The notes beneath the pieces were generated by a model. That model saw only the letters and a list, made by a program, of their open reading frames with translations. It was not told the origin of the DNA and ran no database searches. Made by a program: the position numbers and the translations under genes. A stretch of 64,000 nucleotides of DNA. Source: Rhizobium sp. L51/94. Lineage in GTDB: Bacteria; Pseudomonadota; Alphaproteobacteria; Rhizobiales; Rhizobiaceae. Of this stretch, positions 55,629 to 64,000 are shown piece by piece. The stretch is taken from NCBI RefSeq assembly GCF_019355555.1, contig NZ_CP072141.1:2226001-2290000 (forward strand), in the 5' to 3' direction. The number at the start of each line of letters is the position of its first letter. Position 1 is the first letter of the stretch.

Positions 55629-57110
55629 ATGAGCGAACTGACCAGCCTGACCATTGCCGAAGCCCGCGACAAGCTGCGTGGCAAGGAGATCACCGCGACC
55701 GAGCTTGCGACCGCCTACGTCGCGGCCATCGACGCGGCCAATGGCGCGCTGAATGCCTATGTCAAGGTGACGCCCGACAAGGCGCTCGACATGGCCAAGG
55801 CCTCCGACGCTCGCATCGCCGCCGGTTCGGCCGGTGCGCTGGAAGGCATTCCGCTCGGCATCAAGGATCTGTTCGGCACGGAAGGCGTCCACACCCAGGC
55901 GTGCAGCCACATCCTCGACGGCTTCGAGTCGCGTTACGAATCGACCGTTATCCAGAACCTCTGGAACGACGGCGCCGTCATGCTCGGCAAATTGAACATG
56001 GACGAATTCGCCATGGGCTCGTCGAACGAAAGCTCCTATTACGGCCCTGTCATCAACCCCTGGCGCGCTGCGGGCTCCAACCAGCAGCTCGTGCCCGGCG
56101 GCTCCTCCGGCGGGTCTGCTGCCGCGGTTGCGGCGCATCTCTGCGCCGGCGCCACTGCCACAGACACCGGCGGCTCGATCCGCCAGCCAGCCGCCTTCAC
56201 CGGTACCGTTGGTATAAAGCCGACCTACGGCCGCTGCTCGCGCTGGGGTATCGTCGCCTTCGCCTCGTCGCTCGACCAGGCCGGCCCGATTGCCCGGGAC
56301 GTGCGCGATGCCGCCATCCTCCTGAAGTCGATGGCATCTGTCGACGCCAAGGACACCACATCGGTTGATCTTCCCGTCCCAGACTATGAGGCAGCGCTCG
56401 GCCAGTCGCTGAAGGGCATGACGATCGGCATTCCGCGCGAATACCGCGTCGAGGGTATGCCCGGCGAAATCGAGACCCTTTGGCAGAAGGGCATTTCCTG
56501 GCTGAAGGATGCCGGCGCCGATATCGTCGATATCTCGCTGCCGCATACCAAATACGCGCTACCGGCCTACTACATCGTCGCTCCGGCCGAAGCCTCGTCG
56601 AACCTTGCCCGCTATGACGGCGTCCGCTACGGCTTGCGCGTCGACGGCAAGGACATCCTCGACATGTACGAGAAGACCCGCGCTGCGGGCTTCGGCACCG
56701 AGGTCAAGCGCCGCATCATGATCGGCACCTATGTGTTGTCGGCCGGCTATTACGATGCCTATTACCTGCAGGCGCAAAAAGTCCGCACGCTGATCAAGCG
56801 CGACTTCGAACTTGCCTTCCATGCCGGTGTCGATGCCATCCTGACGCCCGCCACGCCGTCCTCCGCCTTCGGCATTGCCGATGAGGAACTGGCCGCCGAT
56901 CCTGTCAAGATGTACCTCAACGACATCTTCACGGTGACGGTCAATATGGCTGGCCTGCCAGGCATCGCCGTCCCCGCCGGTCTTGACGCGAAGGGCCTGC
57001 CGCTCGGCCTGCAGCTCATCGGCAAGCCGTTCGACGAGGAAACTCTGTTCAAGACCGCTCATGTCATCGAGCAGGCAGCCGGCAAGTTCACGCCTGCCAA
57101 GTGGTGGTAG
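55629..57110 (+). CDS. gatA: Asp/Glu-tRNA amidotransferase subunit A
   Basis: 493 aa amidase-signature enzyme that releases ammonia from glutamine. The catalytic Lys is in [12 protein letters not shown] (about residue 79), the cis-Ser in [14 protein letters not shown], and the nucleophile Ser in [14 protein letters not shown]. It is in an operon with gatC; gatB is 1.8 kb downstream on the same strand after three unrelated genes, the usual rhizobial arrangement. Confidence 0.96.
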   Translation: MSELTSLTIAEARDKLRGKEITATELATAYVAAIDAANGALNAYVKVTPDKALDMAKASDARIAAGSAGALEGIPLGIKDLFGTEGVHTQACSHILDGFESRYESTVIQNLWNDGAVMLGKLNMDEFAMGSSNESSYYGPVINPWRAAGSNQQLVPGGSSGGSAAAVAAHLCAGATATDTGGSIRQPAAFTGTVGIKPTYGRCSRWGIVAFASSLDQAGPIARDVRDAAILLKSMASVDAKDTTSVDLPVPDYEAALGQSLKGMTIGIPREYRVEGMPGEIETLWQKGISWLKDAGADIVDISLPHTKYALPAYYIVAPAEASSNLARYDGVRYGLRVDGKDILDMYEKTRAAGFGTEVKRRIMIGTYVLSAGYYDAYYLQAQKVRTLIKRDFELAFHAGVDAILTPATPSSAFGIADEELAADPVKMYLNDIFTVTVNMAGLPGIAVPAGLDAKGLPLGLQLIGKPFDEETLFKTAHVIEQAAGKFTPAKWW

Positions 57111-57337
57111 GAGCCTGAATGCGGGTTCGCGGTCGGAGATCGCGGGCTCGATGTGACATTCGTCCGCAACAGATGAATTGAAACCCCGTCGGTATGGTGC
57201 GCTACGCACATGCCGGAGCTTACGGACGCCCTCGAGCATCCTGGCAAAGTGCCTTCATGTACACGCGCGCCATGACCTGTCTGACTTCCTCGGAGATCGG
57301 CATGGGCGTCGATCAATAGCCAGGAAATATTCAAGCC

Positions 57338-57571
57338 ATGGATTGGGTCCCTATATTATTCATTACGTTCAAAGTTCTGGCGTTGGGAACGGGTATGTTC
57401 TTCGCCATAAAGTGGCATCACGACCAACGGACCTCGTCCAAGCCGACCGATATGATCAAAGTCGCGCTGGAGGTTGCATGCTATCTGCTGATGGTGGTGA
57501 TCGTGTTCGCGCTGGTTTACGTCCTGTTGGGCTATCTCGATTTACTTCCTGCCGGTTTGGGTTCTGATTGA
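57338..57571 (+). CDS. Small membrane protein of unknown function
   Basis: 77 aa with two hydrophobic segments (about 4-24 and 45-68) separated by a short charged loop (KWHHDQRTSSKP). AGGAAA lies 12 bases before the ATG, somewhat far. No family recognised. The 227 bases between gatA and this gene hold no recognised feature. Confidence 0.55.
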   Translation: MDWVPILFITFKVLALGTGMFFAIKWHHDQRTSSKPTDMIKVALEVACYLLMVVIVFALVYVLLGYLDLLPAGLGSD

Positions 57572-57777
57572 GCGGACGTAGAAGCCCGGAACCAAAGTCA
57601 TCAATCCGGGCCTTGCCTCGTTGGCGGCACCAAAGGCTCTCCCGCTCAATAAGGTCTCGCTGACCAGCGGTTGTGTACAGCCACGGAAACCGTGACTGTC
57701 TCTTAGCCAGCTTCGCTGAGCATCTGGCAAAAGCTGTCATCAAATGTTTTACTGGGTCAGTAACGCGTGGGGTGCTC

Positions 57778-58287
57778 ATGATTCACATTCGCAATGCCCA
57801 TGAAGGCGAGACGGAGATCCTGACCAACATCGGGCTTCGCGCCTGGCAGAAGGCCATGGCGGCGATTGGGGACAGCGACGTCATGATGGACGGCGCGAGG
57901 GACTCCTTCTCGAATTTTACCCGCGACTCCTGGCTGACGATCACCGTTGTCGAAAATCACGGGGTTGCCTGCGGCTGGGCGGCGCGTGAAAAGCTGGACG
58001 AGAACATCACGGATTTCTGGATCGACCCTGACGAACTCAGGCAGGGACTGGGTTCGGCCCTGCTGGCGCAGATCGAGAGCGATATTGCCGCTCAGGGCTT
58101 CGACACCGCAGCGCTGCAGACCCACTCCGGCAATGCCGAGGCTATCGGCTTCTTCAAGACGCATGGTTATACCGTCCACTGGCTGTCTGTCGTCTATTCG
58201 CCCTCCCTCGACCGGGATCTGCCGACCGTCGGCCTGTCTAAATCGCTGCTTCCGCCGGACGGCGACCTTTACGGCACCAGCTTCTGA
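57778..58287 (+). CDS. GNAT family N-acetyltransferase
   Basis: 169 aa. IHIRNAHEGETEILTNIGLR at the N-terminus and the acetyl-CoA loop DPDELRQGLGSALLAQIE, then LQTHSGNAEAIGFFKTHGY, identify the fold. The ATG at 57778 is used because the N-terminal GNAT strand begins there. Substrate unknown. It converges with the DUF1810 gene. Confidence 0.82.
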   Translation: MIHIRNAHEGETEILTNIGLRAWQKAMAAIGDSDVMMDGARDSFSNFTRDSWLTITVVENHGVACGWAAREKLDENITDFWIDPDELRQGLGSALLAQIESDIAAQGFDTAALQTHSGNAEAIGFFKTHGYTVHWLSVVYSPSLDRDLPTVGLSKSLLPPDGDLYGTSF

Positions 58288-58301
58288 AAGGGGTCGAGGT
58301 C

Positions 58302-58757
58302 TCAGCTTCCTATGAGGGCCAGCGTCCGGTCGTCGGGGATCCCGTCGAAGAAGCGATCGAGTGCCCGCTGGAAAAGCGAATCGCGCCCGCTGACAGCTGC
58401 GAAGAGCGTCATGCTCGGTCGGAATTTCAGATCGTCGGGAGAACCGAGAATGGCGTGGGCGGAGCGCCCGCCGTCGGACGTACCTCCGGCAGAGAGCATT
58501 GCCTGCACGCAGGCCGTCAACCGTTTCCCGAGCAGCGGGTGGGAGATATAAGCCGAGGCTTCCTCCTTGGAGCGGATCGCATATCGCTGCGCCATTGAAG
58601 ATGCACCAAGCCCGGCTATCTGCGGAAAGACGAACCACCTCCAGTGCGAGCGCTTGGAACCGGCCAGGAGTTCCGCCAGCGCCTGTTCGTATATGCCAGC
58701 CTGCGCCTCGACAAACCTGTCGAGGTCATAGGGGTCGGTCGAAGCGGCCATCGTCAT
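58302..58757 (-). CDS. DUF1810 family protein
   Basis: 151 aa. [20 protein letters not shown] followed by [19 protein letters not shown] is the DUF1810 signature, also found in the calpastatin-like protein family; [14 protein letters not shown] is near the C-terminus. Family function is not established. The second ATG (58751) may be used. It is on the opposite strand between a GNAT gene and gatB. Confidence 0.88.
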   Translation of the reverse strand: MTMAASTDPYDLDRFVEAQAGIYEQALAELLAGSKRSHWRWFVFPQIAGLGASSMAQRYAIRSKEEASAYISHPLLGKRLTACVQAMLSAGGTSDGGRSAHAILGSPDDLKFRPSMTLFAAVSGRDSLFQRALDRFFDGIPDDRTLALIGS

Positions 58758-58931
58758 TCTCCCGCGTGCGCGTCACCTATATTTTGGGCGCTCCGGCGTT
58801 CCGGCAAGGCAATGGTCGGCCAAGGGGCGCTGGCGTCGATCAATTGCCGTCTGCAGCGCCCGAAAGCCTTGCACGCCAAAGCCATTTCCTTTACCTCACA
58901 GACAAGAAATCCAGCCTTTGAAGAGCATCCC

Positions 58932-60437
58932 ATGACCCTTGTCGACGTCCGCACGCCTGATCCGAAACGCTTCATTCCCGGCGCCACAGGCGACTGGGAA
59001 GTGGTCATCGGCATGGAGGTGCATGCGCAGGTCCTCTCCAAGTCCAAGCTGTTCTCCGGCGCCTCCACCGAGTTCGGCAAACCGGCCAATTCCAACGTAT
59101 CGCTGGTCGATGCCGCCATGCCCGGGATGCTCCCCGTGATCAACGAGGAATGCGTCAAGCAGGCGGTGCGCACCGGCCTCGGCCTGAAGGCGCAGATCAA
59201 CAAGCGCTCGCTGTTCGACCGCAAGAACTATTTCTATCCCGACCTGCCGCAGGGCTACCAGATCTCGCAGTTCAAGGACCCGATCGTCGGCGAAGGCCAG
59301 ATCGTCATCTCGCTCGGCCCCGATCGCCAGGGCCAGTTCGAGGATATCGAGATCGGAATCGAGCGCCTTCACCTCGAGCAGGACGCCGGCAAGTCGATGC
59401 ACGACCAGCACGCCACCATGTCCTATGTCGACCTCAACCGCTCCGGCGTGGCGCTGATGGAGATCGTCTCCAAGCCCGACATGCGCTCGTCCGACGAAGC
59501 CAAGGCCTACATGACCAAGCTGCGCTCGATCGTACGCTATCTCGGTACCTGCGACGGCAACATGGACGAGGGCTCGATGCGCGCCGACGTGAACGTTTCC
59601 GTGCGCAAGCCCGGCGGCGATTTCGGCACGCGCTGCGAGATCAAGAACGTCAACTCCATCCGCTTCATCGGCCAGGCCATCGAATACGAAGCCCGCCGCC
59701 AGATCGCCATTCTGGAAGATGGCGGCTCCATCGACCAAGAAACCCGGCTGTTCGATCCCGCCAAGGGTGAGACCCGCTCGATGCGCTCCAAGGAAGACGC
59801 GCACGACTACCGCTATTTCCCCGATCCGGACCTTTTGCCGCTGGAATTCGACGATGCCTTCATCGCCGCACTCGCCAAGGATCTGCCGGAGTTGCCGGAT
59901 GCCAAGAAGGAGCGCTTCGTGCGCGAACTCGGCCTCTCCGTCTATGACGCGTCTGTGCTGGTCTCCGAGAAGGCGATTGCCGATTATTACGAGGCACTGG
60001 CCGCCGGCCGCGATGGCAAGATGGCCGCAAACTGGGTCATCAACGACTTGTTAGGCGCCTTGAACAGAACCGGTAAAAGCATTGAAGAGACTCCGGTTTC
60101 CGCAATCCAGCTCGGCGGCATCCTCGACCTGATCAAGTCCGAGGCCATCTCCGGCAAGATTGCCAAGGATGTCTTCGAGATCATCCTCAACGAGGGTGGC
60201 GATCCGGCCGAGATCGTCGAAAGCCGCGGCATGCGCCAGGTGACGGATACCGGCGCCATCGAAAAGGCGGTCGATGAGATCATCGCTGCCAACCCGGATC
60301 AGGTCGCCAAAGTTCTGGCCAAGCCGACACTCGCCGGCTGGTTCGTCGGCCAGGTGATGAAGTCGACCGGCGGCAAGGCGAACCCGCAGGCCGTGCAGGC
60401 TTTGGTCAAGGCCAAGCTCGGCATCGTTGAGGAGTAG
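58932..60437 (+). CDS. gatB: Asp/Glu-tRNA amidotransferase subunit B
   Basis: 501 aa kinase-like subunit that activates the misacylated tRNA. The N-terminal cradle begins [34 protein letters not shown] and [12 protein letters not shown] are family hallmarks; the helical and YqeY-like tail domains complete it ([21 protein letters not shown] region). The ATG at 58932 fits the family; the upstream frame to 58644 overlaps the DUF1810 gene and is rejected. A GNAT gene begins two bases after the stop. Confidence 0.96.
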   Translation: MTLVDVRTPDPKRFIPGATGDWEVVIGMEVHAQVLSKSKLFSGASTEFGKPANSNVSLVDAAMPGMLPVINEECVKQAVRTGLGLKAQINKRSLFDRKNYFYPDLPQGYQISQFKDPIVGEGQIVISLGPDRQGQFEDIEIGIERLHLEQDAGKSMHDQHATMSYVDLNRSGVALMEIVSKPDMRSSDEAKAYMTKLRSIVRYLGTCDGNMDEGSMRADVNVSVRKPGGDFGTRCEIKNVNSIRFIGQAIEYEARRQIAILEDGGSIDQETRLFDPAKGETRSMRSKEDAHDYRYFPDPDLLPLEFDDAFIAALAKDLPELPDAKKERFVRELGLSVYDASVLVSEKAIADYYEALAAGRDGKMAANWVINDLLGALNRTGKSIEETPVSAIQLGGILDLIKSEAISGKIAKDVFEIILNEGGDPAEIVESRGMRQVTDTGAIEKAVDEIIAANPDQVAKVLAKPTLAGWFVGQVMKSTGGKANPQAVQALVKAKLGIVEE

Positions 60438-60439
60438 GC

Positions 60440-60943
60440 ATGTACTTCGTGCGCACCGCCAGCGCCCGCGACCTCGACAAAGTCCGCGCGCTGCTGAACG
60501 AGACCTGGCACGCGACCTACGACAATCTCTACGGCGCAGCCAAGGTCGAGGAGATCCATGCGTCGTGGCATTCGGCTGCAGCGCTGAAAACGCGCCTGGA
60601 GAAGAAGGATTCCGAGTTTGTCGTCGCCGATGACGGCAAGGAGCTCGGCGGCATGGGTTACGCGGCCCTGTCCGAGGAGACGGCCAAGGTCGCCGTGCTG
60701 CACATGCTCTACGTCAGGCCTTCGGCGCAGCGGCAGGGTGTCGGTCGCGATCTCTTCGCAGAGCTCGAGACCTGTTTTCCCGATGCCGATCGGATGCGTG
60801 TCGAGGTAGAGCCGGAAAATGCACCGGCCATCGCCTTCTACCAGAGCCTCGGCTTCGATGAAGTTGGTCGGAACAAGAATGATGGCCCGAAGCAATCCGG
60901 CTTGCCGACACTGGTGTTAGAGCGCGCCTTGACGAACCACTGA
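60440..60943 (+). CDS. GNAT family N-acetyltransferase
   Basis: 167 aa. YFVRTASARDLDKVRALLNE at the N-terminus, then HMLYVRPSAQRQGVGRDLFA (acetyl-CoA loop) and VEPENAPAIAFYQSLGFDEV. Begins two bases after the gatB stop, so it is co-transcribed with gatB. Substrate unknown; the common pairing with gatB in rhizobia gives no clue. Confidence 0.85.
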   Translation: MYFVRTASARDLDKVRALLNETWHATYDNLYGAAKVEEIHASWHSAAALKTRLEKKDSEFVVADDGKELGGMGYAALSEETAKVAVLHMLYVRPSAQRQGVGRDLFAELETCFPDADRMRVEVEPENAPAIAFYQSLGFDEVGRNKNDGPKQSGLPTLVLERALTNH

Positions 60944-61015
60944 TCGACAGAATGTCTCTCCGCTTTCCATCGCGTTGCTGGCTGACTCGGCATCATTTCA
61001 TCCGGCGCAAGCTCG

Positions 61016-61185
61016 CCCCCCTCTGTCACTTCGTGACATCTCCCCCACAAGGGGGGGAGATTGGCTGGAGATGCATCGCCTGTCCCAAAGGCAGTGACGT
61101 TTCTTTGCCCTTTGGTCAGGCGACCCGGCGGTTGCGGCTGATCTCCCCCTTGTGGGGGAGATGTCGGCGTAGCCGACAGAGGGGG
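61016..61185. repeat. RIME-like palindromic repeat pair (inverted)
   Basis: Copy 1 (61016-61061) and copy 2 (61141-61185) are reverse complements over about 45 bases. Each has two hairpins: one around CTGTC..GACA and one around ATCTCCCCC-ACAA-GGGGGAGAT. They resemble the Rhizobium intergenic mosaic elements (RIME) abundant between genes of rhizobia. The 60944-61273 stretch otherwise has no gene. Confidence 0.8.
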
Positions 61186-61273
61186 TTACTCGCTGCAGTC
61201 TCGGCGAGATGAATACGATGCAGACGGTGCCATGAACCAGCCACCAGATGGCCAGCCACGAAGGTAGAACTCC

Positions 61274-61735
61274 ATGACCAGCCTGACCATCCGCGAAGCC
61301 CGCGAGGCAGACCTGCCCGCCCTGATCGCGCTGTTTGCGGCCGACCCGCTCGGCGGCCATGGCGACACGCTGGATGCGGAAGCGTTCCCCGCTTATCTCG
61401 AAGCCTTCCGGACAATCGCAGCCTCGCCCGACCAGACCCTTTATGTCGCGGAGCGCAACGGCGAAGTCGTCGGCACCTTCCAGACCATGTTCACCACCTC
61501 GCTCACGGGCCGGGGCGGGTCGGCAATGATCATCGAGGCGGTGCAGACGCGCGACGACATGCGCGGGCAGGGGATCGGTGCTGCGATGATCCACCACTGT
61601 ATCGCGGACGCAAAGCGTCGTGGCGCAAGGCTGGTGCAGCTGACATCCAACGCGACCCGCAAGGATGCCCATCGCTTCTACGAGCGGCTGGGCTTCAAGC
61701 CGAGCCATCTCGGCTTCAAGATGGCGCTTAAATGA
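61274..61735 (+). CDS. GNAT family N-acetyltransferase
   Basis: 153 aa. LTIREAREADLPALIALFAA at the N-terminus, acetyl-CoA loop QTRDDMRGQGIGAAMIHHCI, and SNATRKDAHRFYERLGFKPS. The fourth GNAT in the window. It follows the RIME pair and precedes the NDUFA12-like gene. Substrate unknown. Confidence 0.85.
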   Translation: MTSLTIREAREADLPALIALFAADPLGGHGDTLDAEAFPAYLEAFRTIAASPDQTLYVAERNGEVVGTFQTMFTTSLTGRGGSAMIIEAVQTRDDMRGQGIGAAMIHHCIADAKRRGARLVQLTSNATRKDAHRFYERLGFKPSHLGFKMALK

Positions 61736-61844
61736 CAGCCTGATCGGCTGGAATCGCTGGACAATATTTTCTTCCGGCGGCATAAGCTTTGGATCGAATT
61801 CTGCTCCCGCCCGCGCCGGTTCGCCGGGCCTCGAGGAAAAGACA

Positions 61845-62243
61845 ATGATGAAATTCCTGCTGCTGACCTTCACCTGGTGGAACGGTGCGACTGTCGGCAC
61901 CCGGCTGGCGATCTGGCGCTTCGGCAAGCGCGTCGGCGAGGATGAAGCCGGCAACGTCTACTATGAAGGCGGCATGTCGTCCTACGGCCTGCGCAAGCGC
62001 TACGTCGTCTATAACGGCTATGCCGAGGCCTCGGCTATCCCGCCGGGCTGGCACGGCTGGATGCACCATCGCACAGACGTTCCGCCGTCGGAGGAGACCT
62101 ACGTCCCCAAGGAATGGCAGAAGGCTCACAAGCAGAACCTGACGGGCACGCCGCAGGCCTATCGTCCGCCGGGCTCGCTTGCCGTTGCCGGCGAGCGCCC
62201 GCGCGTCACCGGCGACTACGACGCATGGACGCCCGGCAACTGA
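61845..62243 (+). CDS. NDUFA12-like NADH:ubiquinone oxidoreductase accessory subunit
   Basis: 132 aa. FTWWNGATVGTRLAIWRFGK, VYYEGGMSSYGLRKRYVVYN, and GYAEASAIPPGWHGWMHHRT match the bacterial homologue of mitochondrial complex I subunit NDUFA12 (B17.2), found in alphaproteobacteria. It binds the peripheral arm near the Fe-S chain. Encoded far from the nuo operon, as is usual. The ATG is preceded by GAGGA; ATGATG gives two adjacent start choices. Confidence 0.9.
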   Translation: MMKFLLLTFTWWNGATVGTRLAIWRFGKRVGEDEAGNVYYEGGMSSYGLRKRYVVYNGYAEASAIPPGWHGWMHHRTDVPPSEETYVPKEWQKAHKQNLTGTPQAYRPPGSLAVAGERPRVTGDYDAWTPGN

Positions 62244-62351
62244 TCGGATCGTTCAACCCGCGCTTTGGCCACATTTGGCGTTTACGCGCTGTAAACCGGC
62301 TGCTCGTCGCATGAGCTCTGCCGACCGATACCACGCTGGAGACTGGCGGAT

Positions 62352-62789
62352 ATGACGTTTTTCACGCGAGGCGCTTCTTTGCGTGCGGCGACCGCAGCGA
62401 TGTTTGCCCTTGGCGCCATTGCAGTATCCGCCCCGGCCGAAGCCGCCCGTATCTCCAATCCTGTCGCAGTGTTTTCAGGCCTCGACAAGATCACCGGCCG
62501 TATCACCACATTTGACGTATACTTGAACGAAACCGTCCAATTCGGTGCCCTTCAGGTGACGCCAAAAGCCTGCTATTCGCGCGACGATGCCGAGCAGCAA
62601 AAGGTCGACGGATTCGTCGAGGTCGACGAAATCACGCTCGACCGCCGCATCCGCCGCATCTTCACCGGCTGGATGTTCGCAGACAGCCCCGGCCTCAACG
62701 CCGTCGAGCACCCGATCTACGACGTCTGGCTGAAAGAGTGTAAACAAAAGTCCGACGTCCCACCACCGGATGCGGCGAAGACGAATTAG
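62352..62789 (+). CDS. DUF2155 family periplasmic protein
   Basis: 145 aa. A signal peptide of about 31 residues (MTFFTRGASLRAATAAMFAL to AEA) precedes a beta-rich domain with AVFSGLDKITGRITTFDVYL, FGALQVTPKACYSRD, and FTGWMFADSPGLNAVEHPIYD. Two cysteines (ACYS, KECK) likely form a disulfide. DUF2155 is alphaproteobacterial, function unknown, and commonly lies beside the NDUFA12 homologue and aat. Confidence 0.9.
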   Translation: MTFFTRGASLRAATAAMFALGAIAVSAPAEAARISNPVAVFSGLDKITGRITTFDVYLNETVQFGALQVTPKACYSRDDAEQQKVDGFVEVDEITLDRRIRRIFTGWMFADSPGLNAVEHPIYDVWLKECKQKSDVPPPDAAKTN

Positions 62790-62883
62790 GGTGGTGTTGA
62801 TGGGTCAATGGATACGTCACCACTGGATCCAGTACCCAATGAGCAAGAACGCGGTTTACTCATCTTACTTGGTCGCCGCCCCG

Positions 62884-63028
62884 CCTCCCTCATTCCTGTG
62901 CTCGTCACAGGAATCCAGGCACGTCGCGTCTGCGACGTAGTATGACTTTCACAGATAGAAAAGATGTAGGACACGCCCAAGGACTTGGGCTTACTGGATC
63001 CCTGTGACGAGCACAGGGAAGAGGGAGG
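62884..63028. repeat. Inverted pair of 35-bp palindromic repeats
   Basis: 62884-62918 and 62995-63028 are reverse complements with about three differences. Each has a core CCTGTGCTCGTCACAGG. The palindrome lets each copy form a hairpin. They fill the 321-bp gap between DUF2155 and aat, which has no gene. Related to the copy near 51659. Confidence 0.75.
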
Positions 63029-63110
63029 GTGGGATTGCGCTCTCCGGCCTTGCGATTGCCTTTGCCTTCCCGATTCTTCGCTAACTTGGGCAGCAAATTC
63101 TGCTCACGCC

Positions 63111-63725
63111 TCAGAATTCCAGATTGCGGCTTTCCATCGCCGCCTTCAACAGCACCGCATACTCGTCCTTCGGCACATCGATGGCGCCGAAGCTCTTGAG
63201 ATGCTCGGTCGTGAACTGGGTGTCCAGCAGCGTAAACCCCTTGGCCCGCAGGCGCTCCACGAGATGCACCAGGCAGATCTTCGAGGCATCCGTTCTGCGC
63301 GAAAACATGCTTTCGCCAAAAAACGCTGAGCCGAGCGAGACGCCGTACAGGCCGCCGACGAGCTGGTTGCCGTCCCAGGCTTCGACCGAATGGGTGTGGC
63401 CGACGCGGTGGAGGGCGGAGTAGAGGTTGCGGATTGTGGAATTGATCCAGGTGGATGGCCGGCCGGTCGTGGCCTCGCCGCAGGCTGATATGACGGCGTC
63501 GAAATCGTAATCGAAGCGGATGTCGAAGGGGGATTTGCGGACGGTCTTGGCGAGACTTTTGGAGACGTGGAACCCATCGAGCGGCAGGATACCACGCATC
63601 TCAGGCTCGACCCAGAAAATCTCCGGATCGTCTGCCGATTCGGCCATCGGAAAAAGGCCGATGGAATAGGCCCGCAGAAGGATCTCGGGGGTAAGCCCTT
63701 GCGATCTTCTGCGGGAGCCTGCCAT
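63111..63725 (-). CDS. aat: Leucyl/phenylalanyl-tRNA--protein transferase
   Basis: 204 aa. Adds Leu or Phe from tRNA to proteins with N-terminal Arg or Lys, marking them for Clp[17 protein letters not shown] at the N-terminus, [20 protein letters not shown], and [19 protein letters not shown] with [16 protein letters not shown] are family motifs. It begins three bases after the accC stop on the same strand. Confidence 0.95.
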   Translation of the reverse strand: MAGSRRRSQGLTPEILLRAYSIGLFPMAESADDPEIFWVEPEMRGILPLDGFHVSKSLAKTVRKSPFDIRFDYDFDAVISACGEATTGRPSTWINSTIRNLYSALHRVGHTHSVEAWDGNQLVGGLYGVSLGSAFFGESMFSRRTDASKICLVHLVERLRAKGFTLLDTQFTTEHLKSFGAIDVPKDEYAVLLKAAMESRNLEF

Positions 63726-63728
63726 TGC

Positions 63729-64000
63729 TTACTCTACCGGCTTTTCGAGGTAGTGCTCCAGCCAGTGGATATCGTAATCGCCATTGGCGATATCCTGGTT
63801 GGAGACCAGATCCTGGAACAGCGGCAGGGTGGTTTTGATGCCGTCGACGACGAATTCGTCGAGTGCACGACGAAGCCGCATCATGCATTCGACACGGGTG
63901 CGGCCGTGAACGATCAGCTTGCCGATCAGGCTGTCGTAGTAGGGCGGGATCTTGTAGCCCTGATACACCCCGGAATCGATGCGCACGCCAAGACCGCCGG
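63729..64000 (-). CDS. accC: Acetyl-CoA carboxylase biotin carboxylase subunit, C-terminal part
   Basis: Partial; the 5' part is outside the window. About 89 C-terminal residues are visible: VRIDSGVYQGYKIPPYYDSL with IGKLIVHGRTRVECMMRL, then RALDEFVVDGIKTTLPLFQD and DYDIHWLEHYLEKPVE. These are the C-terminal residues of AccC, which carboxylates biotin in the first step of fatty acid synthesis. It is in an operon with aat. Biotin for it is attached by the birA product encoded in this window. Confidence 0.93.
   Translation of the reverse strand, partial: GGLGVRIDSGVYQGYKIPPYYDSLIGKLIVHGRTRVECMMRLRRALDEFVVDGIKTTLPLFQDLVSNQDIANGDYDIHWLEHYLEKPVE

Noticed and set aside
1..64000. CRISPR arrays, rRNA and tRNA genes, prophage
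   Set aside because: No regularly spaced repeats, no cloverleaf or rRNA sequence, and no phage structural genes were recognised on either strand.

Overview
The window is a high-GC chromosomal segment of an alphaproteobacterium of the order Rhizobiales, most likely Rhizobiaceae (Rhizobium/Agrobacterium group). This rests on gene content and order: a complex I operon ending in nuoLMN-birA-rnj, single-gene proS/lolC/lolD neighbours, divK-pleD, a DinB with an N-terminal zinc-ribbon-like segment, DUF1467/DUF2155/DUF3572/DUF6105 families, an NDUFA12-like gene, and palindromic intergenic repeats of the RIME type. It also rests on regulatory motifs: GAAC-N7-GAAC LexA boxes and TTAA-N7-TTAA CtrA boxes. 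No rRNA, tRNA or CRISPR array was seen. Everything here is read by eye; family assignments are from memory of the families, with no database search.

Layout. 1-10383: 3' end of nuoF, then nuoG-H-I-J-K-L-M-N (proton-pumping NADH:quinone oxidoreductase). 10380-13650: birA, RNase J, methylmalonyl-CoA epimerase, DUF1467. 14254-17607: proS, then lolC/E-type permease and lolD (lipoprotein export). 17620-19022: a small, unusual region with a frameshifted DUF5680 gene, a secreted protein, and a 28-residue membrane peptide. Two LexA-type boxes lie here. 19137-23898: dnaE converging on an L,D-transpeptidase. 23899-29251: lone glycosyltransferase, LysR/DJ-1 divergent pair, ABC exporter. 29323-31681: dinB (with its own LexA box), HAD phosphatase, DUF3572. 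31814-33573: divK-pleD cell-cycle operon, followed by a gene-poor stretch with CtrA-type motifs and a structured ncRNA candidate ending in a terminator. 34425-46157 (minus strand): rpmG, MFS, DUF983, rnr, topA, dprA, plsY, a dihydroorotase homologue lacking metal ligands, pyrB.

46379-52671 is the accessory part: a PIN-like protein with a short upstream frame, an IS630-type insertion sequence, an AidB-like acyl-CoA dehydrogenase, a GNAT, a VapC remnant with repeats, and a TetR regulator. 52776-55137: small membrane proteins, ruvX, a metallo-hydrolase, and an AT-rich orphan nuclease-like gene whose ribosome-binding site lies inside a strong hairpin. 55280-60943: gatC, gatA and gatB (amidotransferase for misacylated Asp/Glu-tRNA) interspersed with GNATs and small genes. 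61016-64000: RIME-like repeats, GNAT, NDUFA12 homologue, DUF2155, a second repeat pair, aat and the C-terminal end of accC.

The most interesting signals are: (1) a 28-residue membrane peptide just upstream of dnaE under a promoter whose -10 is overlapped by a perfect LexA box, reminiscent of SOS-induced division inhibitors; (2) a second LexA box in front of a DUF5680 gene that carries a frameshift; (3) a CtrA-type site and a three-hairpin ncRNA candidate downstream of divK-pleD; (4) a hairpin-masked orphan nuclease-like gene; (5) the PIN-like two-frame cassette beside an IS630 element.
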